64,000 nt of DNA from Brevibacterium sanguinis (GTDB lineage Bacteria; Actinomycetota; Actinomycetes; Actinomycetales; Brevibacteriaceae), in NCBI RefSeq assembly GCF_003315415.1, contig NZ_QNSB01000006.1, forward strand, positions 216,825 through 280,824, read 5' to 3'. The notes under the pieces are model-generated. The model made no database searches, had not been told where the DNA came from, and worked only from the letters and a program-made list of their open reading frames with translations. Positions within the stretch are counted from its first letter, which is position 1. The number at the start of each line of letters is the position of its first letter. Below, in pieces: positions 16,475 through 25,282 of the stretch. A program made the translations under genes and the position numbers.

Positions 16475-17878
16475 TCACGCCGAGGTGGGGCGCTGGTTCC
16501 AGGACGGGATGAGGATGAGGGCGGCGACGAGTGCCGTCGCCGCGAAGATGTAGAACACCGCGGTACCGGGGATGAGGCCGGGCAGGAGCCCGCCGAGGAT
16601 CGCTCCGATCGACCCGCAGCCGTTGATGAAGCCGGTGGCGCCCGCGGCGTACTTGCTCGTGCCGAAGTCGACGGCGGCGATTCCCGAGATCATCGCGTCG
16701 GCGGCATAGGCGGTGAGTCCGACGAGGCCGAGCAGGATCGCGATGACGGGGATGGAGCCCAGCGAGGTGGCCGGCTGCCACAGTGCCAGGGCGACGACGA
16801 GGCAGAGCAGGCTGATGACGCTCGGCGGAACGCGGCGGGCCTTGAACAGGGTGTCCGAGAGCCACCCGATGAGGACGGGAGCGGCGACCCCGGCGACGCC
16901 GAAGGTGACCGGAACCATGATCGCCGTGATCTTGTCGACCCCGGGCATGGCGTCGACGACCATGACCGGTCCCCAGAGGAGGATGGCGTAGCGGGCCGGT
17001 TTGAGCATGAAGTAGACGATTCCCAGCCGGAGCACCATCGAGTCGTGCCGGGCGGCGGCGAGCAGGTCGCTGAACCGGAAGCGCTCGTTGGGGACCTTGA
17101 CCACGGGGACGGGTGCGCGGGTGCCGGCGGGTCGGTGCGCCCGCTGCTCGTACGTGTCGTCGAGCTTCGCGGGGTCGTCGTCGATGCCGGGCAGGCCGAC
17201 CTCCTGCGGATTGTTCCGCTGGAAGATGAGGAACAGGACGAGGGCGACGATCATCACCGCGGCGCCCGTGAAGAACGCCCACCGCCAGGAGTCGAAGACG
17301 CTGTAGGCGACCCAGCCCATGACCGGCACGGCCACGAGGCCGCCGAACGCGTAGCTGGTCGAGAAGAATCCCATCGCCCGACCGCGCTTGGCGACGGTGA
17401 AGAACGAGGCGATGTTCTTGCTCAGTGAGGACCATCCCGTCGATTGGGCGAGGCCCTGGACGATCATCAGGGGCAGGAACATCCACAGGGCCGGGATGAT
17501 GCCCATGAACAGGGCGGCGATCGCGGCGAAGAGCATGCCCCCGGCGACGACCACCCGCTGCCCGAAGCGCTCGGCCAGGGCACCCCAGACGAACTGCCCG
17601 ATGGCATAGGCGGCGAGGTAGGCCGAGTCGAGGTAGCCGAGGTTGGCGCGGCTGATGACGCCTTCGTCGAGGATGCCGACCTTCGCCGCCGAGATCGCGT
17701 TGCGGGGGAAGTAGAACGCCGCGTAGGCCAGCCAGCTGAGGGCGAAGATCCGCATCTGCCATTTGATGAGGACGTGCCGGTTGGTGATGACTCCGGGCTG
17801 CGCTGACGAGCGCTCGTTCGGAGGAGGAACGTCGGTGAGGGTCACCTGTCGGTCTGGATCATTGGTCATTCGCGCCAT
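16475..17878 (-). CDS. OPA-family MFS transporter (GlpT-like), probable phosphonate carrier
   Basis: This 467-residue inner-membrane carrier resembles the organophosphate:phosphate antiporter family. Visible are helix 1, MRIFALSWLAYAAFYFPRNA, the helix 4 region LAQSTGWSSLSKNIASFF, the loop KRGRAMGFFSTSYAFGG and a late KYAAGATGFINGCGSIGAI segment. A hydrophilic centre (~205-255) separates the two six-helix halves. The ATG has AGGAG six bases upstream. Phosphonoacetate operons in Pseudomonas carry a GlpT-like transporter beside phnA, so uptake of phosphonoacetate or aminoethylphosphonate is likely. It lies ~200 bp after the phnA stop, beyond a strong hairpin. Confidence 0.83.
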   Translation of the reverse strand: MARMTNDPDRQVTLTDVPPPNERSSAQPGVITNRHVLIKWQMRIFALSWLAYAAFYFPRNAISAAKVGILDEGVISRANLGYLDSAYLAAYAIGQFVWGALAERFGQRVVVAGGMLFAAIAALFMGIIPALWMFLPLMIVQGLAQSTGWSSLSKNIASFFTVAKRGRAMGFFSTSYAFGGLVAVPVMGWVAYSVFDSWRWAFFTGAAVMIVALVLFLIFQRNNPQEVGLPGIDDDPAKLDDTYEQRAHRPAGTRAPVPVVKVPNERFRFSDLLAAARHDSMVLRLGIVYFMLKPARYAILLWGPVMVVDAMPGVDKITAIMVPVTFGVAGVAAPVLIGWLSDTLFKARRVPPSVISLLCLVVALALWQPATSLGSIPVIAILLGLVGLTAYAADAMISGIAAVDFGTSKYAAGATGFINGCGSIGAILGGLLPGLIPGTAVFYIFAATALVAALILIPSWNQRPTSA

Positions 17879-18003
17879 TGCGATCTCCTGATGCCGTTGA
17901 AGCCGATATTCACGTTGTCGAGCACGTAGGGGGATGGATCGGGTGCCGGGGAGGGTGCGGGGCAGAACTTGCCGTGCCCGGCGTGGGTGCTCCGGCTCCG
18001 GCC

Positions 18004-18028
18004 GCCCGGCCCCGCAGTGGGGCCGGGC
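18004..18028 (-). terminator. Perfect 10-bp hairpin downstream of phnA
   Basis: GCCCGGCCCC (18004-18013) and GGGGCCGGGC (18019-18028) pair perfectly over a 5-base loop. It sits 52 bp beyond the phnA stop and about 125 bp before the OPA carrier start. It should end or reduce transcription out of phnA, so the downstream genes may have a separate promoter or lower expression. No T tract follows. Confidence 0.6.
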
Positions 18029-18079
18029 ACGGGCCGGATCGGGTCGGCGGGCCCGGGCCGGCGGGTCGTCCGGGGGTGC

Positions 18080-19441
18080 TCAGGCTCCCGGAGCCGGCGC
18101 CGAGGCGGCCGTCGCCTCGGCGGTCACATGGGTCGTCGCGACCCAGAACGCGTCGTAGTTGTGGAGCAGGGCCTCCTCGCCGCCGGGCCCACGCGAGGCG
18201 GTGCCCTCCGGTGCGGGCACCGGGCGGTTGATGAGGAAGGGGATGTCGAGCTCGCCGAGGCCGCCGTGCGACCGCAGCGGCACGTCGAGGTTCTCGAGGT
18301 CGTGCCACTCGGGATAGCGGCCGATCGCCGAGTACTTGTCGGACAGGACCGTGATGTCGCCCATCCGGTCGAGCGGCATCGAGTAGAGTTCGGCGGCGTC
18401 CTCCGACCGCAGGATCGACGTCAGCCCCTCCTTGCCCGTGAGCCCGTCGATGACGGCCTGCCTGTCGGCTCCCTCGGGCAGGTAGACGTTCGCGAAGGAG
18501 CCCAGGGCACCGTGGTGGACGGTGTAGGGGTCGGTGATCGGGAGGATGACACGGCTGCCGGTCTCCCCCTCGCCGATGCCGAGGATCGCGTCGACCTCGC
18601 TCTCGAGGTAGATGACGCGCGGGCTGCCGTCCTCCTGGTGCTTCGGGCTCATTCCGTGATCAGCGGTGATCGCCACCACCGCTCCGAGCTCGTCGAGCTG
18701 AGCGGCGTAGGAGTCGAGCATCGCGTAGAAGTCGTCGGCGACGGGCGTGCCCGGGGCGTTCTTGTGCTGGATGAAGTCGGTGAGGGTGAGGTACATGATG
18801 TCGGGTCGACGGTCGGCGAGCAGCTTCACGCCGGCGGCGAGGACGAACTCGCTGAGTTCGGCCGAGTAGACATCCGGCAGATCCATCCCGACGTACTCGA
18901 GGACGTCGCCGATCCCGTTCGCCTCGACGGTGGCGGAGTCGGCCTTCTGCGCGGAGAAGCAGATCCCCCTGCGCCGCGGTTCCCTGATCTCGCCCGACCC
19001 GGCCGGGTCGAGGCCCGCCTCGGTGACGCCGCTGGCGAGAAGGGCGCGCAGCTTGTCCTTCGCGGTGACGATGGCGACGTCGAGGCCCGCGTCGACCGCG
19101 GCGGCGAAGAGGGTGGGGGCGCGCAGGTACTTGGGGTCGTTCATCAGCACCTCCTCGCCCGAGGCGGGGTCGAGGATGTAGTTGCCGCAGATCCCGTGGA
19201 CCGCGGGCGGCCAGCCCGTCGCGATCGACATGTTGTTCGGGTTGGTCAGGGTGGGGATCGCACAGTGGGCCGGCCACGACCGGCCGTCGCCCTCGAGGGT
19301 GCGCTTCAGCCAGGGCATCCGGCCGTGTTCGATCGCCAACTCGTGATACGCGGGCTCGCTGCCGTCGATGCAGATGACGACGACCGGCTCGGAACCGACG
19401 ACGTACTCGCGGTCGTTGACGGAAAACTGGGTCGGGCTCAT
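18080..19441 (-). CDS. phnA: Phosphonoacetate hydrolase PhnA
   Basis: This member of the zinc-dependent alkaline phosphatase superfamily cleaves the C-P bond of phosphonoacetate to acetate and phosphate. The 453-residue protein carries the family metal ligands and nucleophile: Asp ~26 in VICIDGSEP, Thr ~66 in TLTNPNN, Asp and His in LTDFIQHK, Asp and His in TADHGMS, and His in LRSHGGLGEL. The stretch SIATGWPPAVHGICGNYI is diagnostic for PhnA. ATG has GGAGGAGA upstream. A 14-bp palindrome lies ~110 bp before the start and a strong hairpin follows the gene. Because PhnA can use phosphonoacetate as sole P source independently of phosphate starvation, a substrate-sensing regulator (the nearby LysR) is expected. 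Confidence 0.92.
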   Translation of the reverse strand: MSPTQFSVNDREYVVGSEPVVVICIDGSEPAYHELAIEHGRMPWLKRTLEGDGRSWPAHCAIPTLTNPNNMSIATGWPPAVHGICGNYILDPASGEEVLMNDPKYLRAPTLFAAAVDAGLDVAIVTAKDKLRALLASGVTEAGLDPAGSGEIREPRRRGICFSAQKADSATVEANGIGDVLEYVGMDLPDVYSAELSEFVLAAGVKLLADRRPDIMYLTLTDFIQHKNAPGTPVADDFYAMLDSYAAQLDELGAVVAITADHGMSPKHQEDGSPRVIYLESEVDAILGIGEGETGSRVILPITDPYTVHHGALGSFANVYLPEGADRQAVIDGLTGKEGLTSILRSEDAAELYSMPLDRMGDITVLSDKYSAIGRYPEWHDLENLDVPLRSHGGLGELDIPFLINRPVPAPEGTASRGPGGEEALLHNYDAFWVATTHVTAEATAASAPAPGA

Positions 19442-19549
19442 GTACTCTCCTCCATCACTCCGAGGTGCGCAGGGACTGCGCCGTCGGACTCTCTCTGTTA
19501 CCGGACCCAGTCAATCTCCCTCGGCGTGGACGGAGAAGCCCCGAAACGC

Positions 19550-19563
19550 TGATAGCGCTATCA
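19550..19563. promoter_or_regulatory. Perfect 14-bp palindrome upstream of phnA
   Basis: TGATAGCGCTATCA is fully self-complementary, with the central CG typical of LacI/GntR-type operators. It lies 109 bp upstream of the phnA start. No LacI-type regulator is in the window, so whether it serves phnA is unknown. Confidence 0.55.
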
Positions 19564-19612
19564 CGGATCCGAATAATGCGAGGTCAGGATGGTTTCGGCA
19601 CTCTCCCCGCGC

Positions 19613-19714
19613 GAACTGTCCGCGCTCGAGAACTGTTCGGGCGCGCGAACTGTCCGCGCGCGGGAACTGTCCGCGCGCGGGAACTGTCCGCGCGCGCGAA
19701 CTGTCCGCGCTCGG
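19613..19714. repeat. Six copies of a 17-bp tandem repeat
   Basis: GAACTGTCCGCGCGCGG-like units begin at 19613, 19630, 19647, 19664, 19681 and 19698, an exact 17-bp period; a degenerate seventh begins at 19715 (GAAGTCGTG). The first six bases (GAACTG) are invariant in all six; variation is in the GC-rich half. The period is not a multiple of three and no protein is encoded. It lies in the 508-bp gap between the semialdehyde dehydrogenase stop and phnA start. Confidence 0.9.
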
Positions 19715-19857
19715 GAAGTCGTGTGCACTTCTTTCCGTCCTCGCACGCTGAATCGGCACAACCGTCACACACGTTGCCGGGAAGCGGCACGGACGTCACA
19801 CGATTCGCGGGCGCGGGACCGAGCGCCGACCCGCTGGTTGCCGCTGGACGCACAAGC

Positions 19858-19905
19858 GGGTGCCGTGCCCGGGAAGCAGAGAACTGCTTCCCGCACACGG
19901 CACCC
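19858..19905 (-). terminator. Long two-part hairpin after the semialdehyde dehydrogenase
   Basis: Outer stem GGGTGCCGTG (19858-19867) with CACGGCACCC (19896-19905) and inner stem CGGGAAGCAG (19870-19879) with CTGCTTCCCG (19884-19893) are perfect. They are separated by a 2-base internal loop and closed by an AGAA tetraloop. It begins 45 bp after the gene's stop. Confidence 0.8.
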
Positions 19906-19949
19906 GCAGTCACCGCGCCGGCGCGACCGGAGCGGCGGTCGACCGGAGG

Positions 19950-21344
19950 TCAGTCGGCGATGTAGTACATGCGCTTGTTGACGAACTCGTCCATGCCGTA
20001 GGGGCCGAGCTCGCGGCCGAAGCCCGAGCGCTTGGTGCCGCCGAAGGGGATCTCCGCGCCCTCACCCGCAGGGGTGTTGACGTTGGACATGCCGACCTCG
20101 AGCTGCTGAGCGAGCTTCTCGGCCCGCGCCTTGTCCGTGGAGAACACGGCGCCGCCGAGGCCGAAGGTGGTGTCATTGGCCAGCTTGAGCGCCTCGTCCT
20201 CGCTGCTCACCTTGTACACGGTGGCGACGGGGCCGAACAGCTCCTCGCGGTAGGCGTCCATCTCGGAGGTGACTCCGGTGAGGACGGCCGGGGAGAGGTA
20301 GGCGGTGCCGTCATCGGCGAGTTCGCCGCCGACGAGGTGGGCGCCCTGCTCGACGGCGCGCTCGAGCTGCTTGCGCAGACCCTCGGCGGCACCGCGCGAC
20401 GAGAGCGGAGCGTACACGCCCTCACCCGCTTCCTCGGGCTTGCCCGGCTTCGCCTCCTGCGCGCGCTTCGTCAGTCCCGCGACGAAGTCGTCGTAGATGT
20501 CCTCCATGACGATCATGCGCTTATTGGAGTTGCAGGCCTGGCCCGTGTTGTACATGCGGGTGCCCCACGCGGTCTCCACCGCCTCCTCGAGGTTCTCGGT
20601 GTCGAGGACGATGTAGGGGTCGGAACCGCCGAGCTCGAGCACGCACTTCTTCAGGTGCTTGCCGGCCTGAGCCGCGACGGCGGAGCCGGCGCGCTCGGAG
20701 CCGGTGAGCGAGACGCCCTGCACGCGAGGATCGGCGATGATCGTCTCGATCTGCTCATGCGTGGCGAAGATGTTGTTGTACACACCCTCGGGGATGCCCG
20801 CTTCCTTCATGATGTCGGCGATCGCCCTGGCCGAACGAGGGCAGATCTCCGCGTGCTTGAGGATGATCGTGTTGCCGAGCACGAGGTTCGGCGCGGCGAA
20901 CCGTGCGACCTGGTAGTAGGGGAAGTTCCACGGCATGATCCCGAGCAGCGGGCCGATCGGCCGGCGCTGGATGAAGGCCTTGCCGCCGGAGAACGTCTTG
21001 ATCTCCTCGTCCTTGGCGAAGTCGGGGCCGTTGTCGGCGTAGTAGTTGAAGATCGCCTCGCAGAATTCGGCCTCCTCGATGCCCTCGGCGATTGGCTTGC
21101 CCATCTCCTCGGCGATGATCTCGGCGAGCTCCTGCTTGCGCTCCCCGAACAGATCGGCGACCTTGTTGACGATGGCGGCGCGCTCCTCGATGGTCTTCTC
21201 CCGCCACGAGGCGAATGCCTTGTCCGCGGCGTCGAGGACCTGGCCGACCTCCTCGTCGGTGGCGTTGTCGAAGCGCTCGATGATCTCGCCGGTCGCAGGG
21301 TTCTCGACGCGGTAGCCGCCTGCAGCACTGCCTACATTGCTCAT
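19950..21344 (-). CDS. gabD: NAD(P)-dependent succinate-semialdehyde dehydrogenase-type aldehyde dehydrogenase
   Basis: This 464-residue aldehyde dehydrogenase has PLLGIMPWNFPYYQVARFAA, ILKHAEICPRSA, the Glu of CVLELGGSDPYIVL and the catalytic Cys in NTGQACNSNKR. The short N-terminus, which starts directly at the substrate-domain motif YRVENPATGEIIERF, and the ending RSGFGRELGPYGMDEFVNKR are typical of the GabD1 group that oxidises succinate semialdehyde. ATG has AAGGAG six bases upstream. It appears to be transcribed alone, with a long intergenic region before it and a strong terminator after it. The exact aldehyde is inferred. Confidence 0.85.
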   Translation of the reverse strand: MSNVGSAAGGYRVENPATGEIIERFDNATDEEVGQVLDAADKAFASWREKTIEERAAIVNKVADLFGERKQELAEIIAEEMGKPIAEGIEEAEFCEAIFNYYADNGPDFAKDEEIKTFSGGKAFIQRRPIGPLLGIMPWNFPYYQVARFAAPNLVLGNTIILKHAEICPRSARAIADIMKEAGIPEGVYNNIFATHEQIETIIADPRVQGVSLTGSERAGSAVAAQAGKHLKKCVLELGGSDPYIVLDTENLEEAVETAWGTRMYNTGQACNSNKRMIVMEDIYDDFVAGLTKRAQEAKPGKPEEAGEGVYAPLSSRGAAEGLRKQLERAVEQGAHLVGGELADDGTAYLSPAVLTGVTSEMDAYREELFGPVATVYKVSSEDEALKLANDTTFGLGGAVFSTDKARAEKLAQQLEVGMSNVNTPAGEGAEIPFGGTKRSGFGRELGPYGMDEFVNKRMYYIAD

Positions 21345-21728
21345 TTCAGACTCCTTGGTGTCTCACACTTCTGGTCCATCCGGGTCGGGCCAGGGCACCG
21401 TCTGGGCGACGGGCCGGCACGATTACGACACACGCTATCAATTCCGTGACCCAGGCAACAGCGGCGCATGTCCCGCCCCCGCAGGGGGCATCGTCGCCCT
21501 GGCGGAGATTCTACCAGTCCTCACGGATTTCGCATCGTCTCCTGCGCTTTCAGTGCAGTTCAAGCCCTGATGCTGCGGAACCGCTTGCTGAATCTGCATG
21601 AGAGGGACGAGAACTTGATACACATGTACAGTCCACGTTCCGAGACCCGGGCCCACGCGGTGAGAACGCCGCTCCCCCGGTGCCGGGCACTCCGGTCCAG
21701 CGCCGACCGCCCGGTGCCGGGTAGGCGC
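21345..21728. other. Intergenic region upstream of gabD
   Basis: No gene is supported in 384 bases. The part near 21,540-21,650 is more AT-rich and has a near-palindrome TACACATGTA at 21619-21628, a possible site in the gabD promoter region. Two direct copies of CCCGGTGCCGGG lie at 21676-21687 and 21710-21721, close to the end of the AceE-like gene. They may belong to its terminator. Confidence 0.5.
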
Positions 21729-24155
21729 TCACCGCCCCAGCAGGTCGAGCGCCGCACCCGTGATCGACGCCGCGTCGATGCCGTGGAGCCGATGGGCCTC
21801 GGCCACCGAGGAGGCCTGTCCGAAGTCGCTGACGCCGAGGTTGCGCGTCGCGTCCCCGCGCACTCCGGCGAGGAACGCCAGAGTGTGCGGATGACCGTCG
21901 AGGACCGTGACCAAGGGCGCCGGATGGGCCGCCGGGAAGAGCTCGTCGGCGATGGCCGAGCGCGGGCTCGCAGCGATCCTCCCCCGCTCCTGGACCGAGC
22001 GGAAGATCTTCGACGGGGAGCTCAGGCACACGACGCCCGCGCGGACCCCGAGACCGGCGAGCCCGGCAGCGGCCTCGATGACCTCGGTCATCATCGCGCC
22101 CACTCCCACCAGCGTCACCTCGTCCTCGCTCGCCGGATGCGGGCCGAGACGGTAGCCGCCGGCGATCACCTGCTCGCGCCTGCGCTCCCGCAGCAGGGGG
22201 TCGGTCGGCACCGCGGCGAGCTCCTGCGCGACGGGTCGTGTCGTCAGCCGGAAGTACGCGGAGTCGCCGTCAGGGTCGGCAAGTTCACGCAGCGCCTCGA
22301 GCAGTGTCCATTCGAGGTCCTGGGCGAAGGCGGGCTCCCAGCTCGTCAGCCGCGGGATCTCCAGGGTCACCGAGGGGGTGTTGAACGACTGGTGCGCCCC
22401 GCCCTCCGGCGCCAGTGTCACGCCCGAGGGTGTGCCGACGACGATCGAGCGCCCGCCGGCGTAGAGGGCGAAGGTCCAGGGTTCGAGGGCGCGGTTGATG
22501 AAGGGGTCGTAGATGGTCGCGATCGGCAGCAGGGGCTGCCCCCAGCGCGCGCCCGTGGACCCCAGCTCGCAGGCCAGGGACACGAGGTTGACCTCGGCGA
22601 TGCCCATCTCGATATGCTGGCCGCGCGAGTCCTCGTGCCACTTGAGGAGCCTCTCCCGGTCGTCGGAGAACCAGTCCTCGCGCCCCGCGGGCGACCATAC
22701 GCCGGTCTTGTTGATCCACCCGCCGAGGTTCGTCGACGTCGCGACGTCCGGGCTCACGGTCACCACCCGGTCGGCCACCTCGGGGGCGACGTGCTTGAGG
22801 TCGGAGAGGAAACGGCCCAGTGCCGCCTGGGTGGAGACCACCGCCCTGGGAATGAAGCCCAGTTCCACGGGCACCTCGGCGACGGGCCGGGTCTCGATCC
22901 GCTCGCGCGCGAGGCGCTCGGCGGTGTCCCGGCACGCCCGGCCCGCGGCGGAGTCCGGCGGGAACGACTGCCAGGGATCGTCGAGGTCCATCCCCGAGGC
23001 GGCCGCGAGGTCGCGCATCTGCGCCTCGGTGAGCTGGGCCGCGTGATTGCCGGGGTGGCCCTCGGTCGCGAGTCCCTTGCCCTTGATCGTGTAGGCGAAG
23101 ACGACGGTGGGGCGGGTGTCGTCGATGTGCGAGAACGTCTCGACGAGCTGACCGAGATCATGCCCGCCGAGGTCCCGGACGAGAGAAGCGAGGGAGTCGT
23201 CGTCGAACTCCGCGAGCACGGAGGCGAGCGCCGCCGTGTCCGCCTCGGCGAGGCCCGAGAGCAGGCGGTCGCGGACCTCGGTGGGATGGGCGCGCAGCAG
23301 CCGCTGGTACTCGGGGTTCGACATCCCGACGAGGCGGTCCTCGAGCGCCCGGCCGCCGGGTGAGGCGAAGACGGCCTCGAGCCGGCGCCCCCACGGACAG
23401 GTGAGGACCTGCCAGCCGGCGGCGGCGAACATCCCCTGCAGGCGCGCAATCTGCGTGTCGGGGATGACCCGGTCGAGGGACTGCCGGTTGAGGTCGACGA
23501 TCCAGACGATCTCACCGAGCTGGCGCACCTCCGGGTCGATGATCGCCTCCCACACGGCGCCCTCGTCCATCTCCGCGTCGCCGAGCAGCGAGTAGAACCG
23601 GCCGGCCTCCGGCGTGTCCGGGAACCGGTCGGACGCGTAGCGGTGGGCCAGCGCCGCCCACACCGGGGCCGTGGCCCCGATGCCCACGGATCCGGTCGAG
23701 AAGTCGACGGTGTCGGGGTCCTTCGTCCGCGAGGGGTACGGCTGGAGCCCGCCGAGGCTGCGCAGGGTGTCGAGGTGCTCCGCGTCGAGGTCGCCGAGGA
23801 GGTGGTTGATCGCGTGGAGCACCGGGGAGGCGTGCGGCTTCACCGAGACGCGGTCGATCGCTCGCAGCTGGGTGAACCACAGCGCCGTCATGATCGAGAC
23901 CATCGAGGCCGAGGACGACTGGTGTCCGCCGACCTTGACCCCGTCGCTGTTCGGCCGGCCCCGGTTCGCCCGGTCGATGATCGAGGTCGCGAGCCAGAGC
24001 ACGCGCTGGGCGATCTCGTCGAGCACCGCCTCGTCGGGCGAGGAGGACGCCCGCAGCGGCCGGTCATTGTGAGTCGGCGGGCTGATCTGGAGAGACGTCT
24101 CGAACTGATGGAGTTCGTCGCGGGCGTCCTGCTCGTCGGTCGAATGGTGCTGCAC
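21729..24155 (-). CDS. AceE-like homodimeric 2-oxoacid dehydrogenase E1, probably acting on 2-oxobutyrate
   Basis: This is a transketolase-type ThDP enzyme related to AceE, the homodimeric pyruvate dehydrogenase E1. Visible are DGVKVGGHQSSSASMVSIMT, the ThDP motif LLGDAEMDEGAVWEA and DLNRQSLDRV, VFAYTIKGKGLATEGHPGNH and the pyrimidine-domain region QHIEMGIAEVNLV. At 808 residues it is shorter than AceE (about 890-930). GTG has GAGG five bases upstream. It lies 41 bp after ACC deaminase, whose product is 2-oxobutyrate. The simplest reading is a paralogue that decarboxylates this acid and passes propionyl to a shared E2. Pyruvate or another oxoacid is possible; substrate specificity cannot be read from the motifs. 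Confidence 0.82.
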   Translation of the reverse strand: MQHHSTDEQDARDELHQFETSLQISPPTHNDRPLRASSSPDEAVLDEIAQRVLWLATSIIDRANRGRPNSDGVKVGGHQSSSASMVSIMTALWFTQLRAIDRVSVKPHASPVLHAINHLLGDLDAEHLDTLRSLGGLQPYPSRTKDPDTVDFSTGSVGIGATAPVWAALAHRYASDRFPDTPEAGRFYSLLGDAEMDEGAVWEAIIDPEVRQLGEIVWIVDLNRQSLDRVIPDTQIARLQGMFAAAGWQVLTCPWGRRLEAVFASPGGRALEDRLVGMSNPEYQRLLRAHPTEVRDRLLSGLAEADTAALASVLAEFDDDSLASLVRDLGGHDLGQLVETFSHIDDTRPTVVFAYTIKGKGLATEGHPGNHAAQLTEAQMRDLAAASGMDLDDPWQSFPPDSAAGRACRDTAERLARERIETRPVAEVPVELGFIPRAVVSTQAALGRFLSDLKHVAPEVADRVVTVSPDVATSTNLGGWINKTGVWSPAGREDWFSDDRERLLKWHEDSRGQHIEMGIAEVNLVSLACELGSTGARWGQPLLPIATIYDPFINRALEPWTFALYAGGRSIVVGTPSGVTLAPEGGAHQSFNTPSVTLEIPRLTSWEPAFAQDLEWTLLEALRELADPDGDSAYFRLTTRPVAQELAAVPTDPLLRERRREQVIAGGYRLGPHPASEDEVTLVGVGAMMTEVIEAAAGLAGLGVRAGVVCLSSPSKIFRSVQERGRIAASPRSAIADELFPAAHPAPLVTVLDGHPHTLAFLAGVRGDATRNLGVSDFGQASSVAEAHRLHGIDAASITGAALDLLGR

Positions 24156-24196
24156 GTGTGCCTCGTTCCTGCGGTCCGGGGGTCGGTGGGTCGGTG

Positions 24197-25213
24197 TCAG
24201 AAGATCGAGCTGTAGGCGTTGAGTGCCAGCTGGCCGCCGAGGTGGGCGTAGAGGACCGTGGAGTCCTTGGCGATCGTGCCGTCCCCGACGAGGTCGAGGA
24301 GCCCGGCCATCGACTTGCCCTCGTAGACCGGGTCGAGGATGACGCCCTCGAGCTCGGCGGTCGTCCGGATCGCCTTGACCGTGGTCTCGTCGGGGATGCC
24401 GTAGGCCGGTCCCTCCCAGCCGGGTCGCACGTCGACGTCGGAGGCGGTGATCTCCCGGCCGAGGCCGATGAGCTCGCCCGTGTTCCGCGCGATCCGCAGC
24501 ACCTGGTCCCGGGTCTTCTCGAGCGTGGCGGAGGCATCGATGCCGATGACCTGGCGCTTCGGTCCGCCCGCTTCCTCGAGTGCGGCGAATCCCGCGATCA
24601 TCCCGGCATGGGTCGAGCCGGTGACGGTGCAGACGACGATGGTGTCGAAGAAGACGCCGAGCTCCTTCTCCTGCTCGGCGACCTCATGGGCCCAGTTGGC
24701 GAACCCGAGTCCGCCGAACCTGTGCTCGGACGCGCCGGCCGGGATCGGGTAGGGAGTCCCGCCCGCGGCCTCCACCTCGGCGATGGCGTTCTCCCAGCTC
24801 GAGCGGATGCCGATGTCGAAGCCGGCGTCGTCGAGTCGGACATCGGCACCCATGATCCGGGAGAGCTCGATGTTGCCGACCTTGTCGTTGACCGGGTCGT
24901 CCCAGTCGACCCAGCGCTCCTGGACGAGGCGGGCCTTGAGCCCGAGGTGGGCGGCGACGGCCGCGACCTGCCGGGTGTGGTTGGACTGGTAGCCGCCGAT
25001 CGAGACGAGCGTGTCCGCCCCGGAGGCGAGGATGTCGGGGACGATGTACTCGAGCTTGCGGGTCTTGTTGCCGCCGAAGGCGAGTCCGGAGTTGACGTCC
25101 TCCCGCTTGGCCCACACCCGGGCCCCGCCGAGGTGATCGCTGAGCCGCTTCAGCTCGTGCACGGGGCTCGGTCCGAAGGTCAGGGGGTAGCGCTCGAAAT
25201 CAGTGATTGCCAT
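24197..25213 (-). CDS. acdS: 1-aminocyclopropane-1-carboxylate deaminase
   Basis: This PLP enzyme converts ACC, the plant ethylene precursor, to 2-oxobutyrate and ammonia. The 338-residue length and sequence match true Acd[21 protein letters not shown], the PLP Lys ~50 in [31 protein letters not shown], and the Tyr-Glu pair in PVYEGKSM with [12 protein letters not shown]-cysteine desulfhydrases of the same fold have a different residue where AcdS has this Glu. The ATG at 25213 is chosen over upstream in-frame starts because it has GAAGAGGA before it and gives the standard N-terminus. It is divergent from a GntR regulator and first in an operon with an AceE-like E1. Confidence 0.9.
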   Translation of the reverse strand: MAITDFERYPLTFGPSPVHELKRLSDHLGGARVWAKREDVNSGLAFGGNKTRKLEYIVPDILASGADTLVSIGGYQSNHTRQVAAVAAHLGLKARLVQERWVDWDDPVNDKVGNIELSRIMGADVRLDDAGFDIGIRSSWENAIAEVEAAGGTPYPIPAGASEHRFGGLGFANWAHEVAEQEKELGVFFDTIVVCTVTGSTHAGMIAGFAALEEAGGPKRQVIGIDASATLEKTRDQVLRIARNTGELIGLGREITASDVDVRPGWEGPAYGIPDETTVKAIRTTAELEGVILDPVYEGKSMAGLLDLVGDGTIAKDSTVLYAHLGGQLALNAYSSIF

Positions 25214-25282
25214 GTCGTCCTCTTCGTCGATGGTGTCGACCGCCGGGCGGTCGAAGGTCACGGGCGTGATCGCCGTCGCAAT

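Noticed and set aside
19613..19714. CRISPR array
   Set aside because: Units are 17 bp and contiguous, with no unique spacers and no cas genes.
19465..19981. Open frames in all directions across 19.5-19.98 kb, including one on each strand over the repeats
   Set aside because: They arise because a 17-bp GC-rich repeat lacks stops in every frame; the products are Arg/Ala repeats without family features or ribosome sites.
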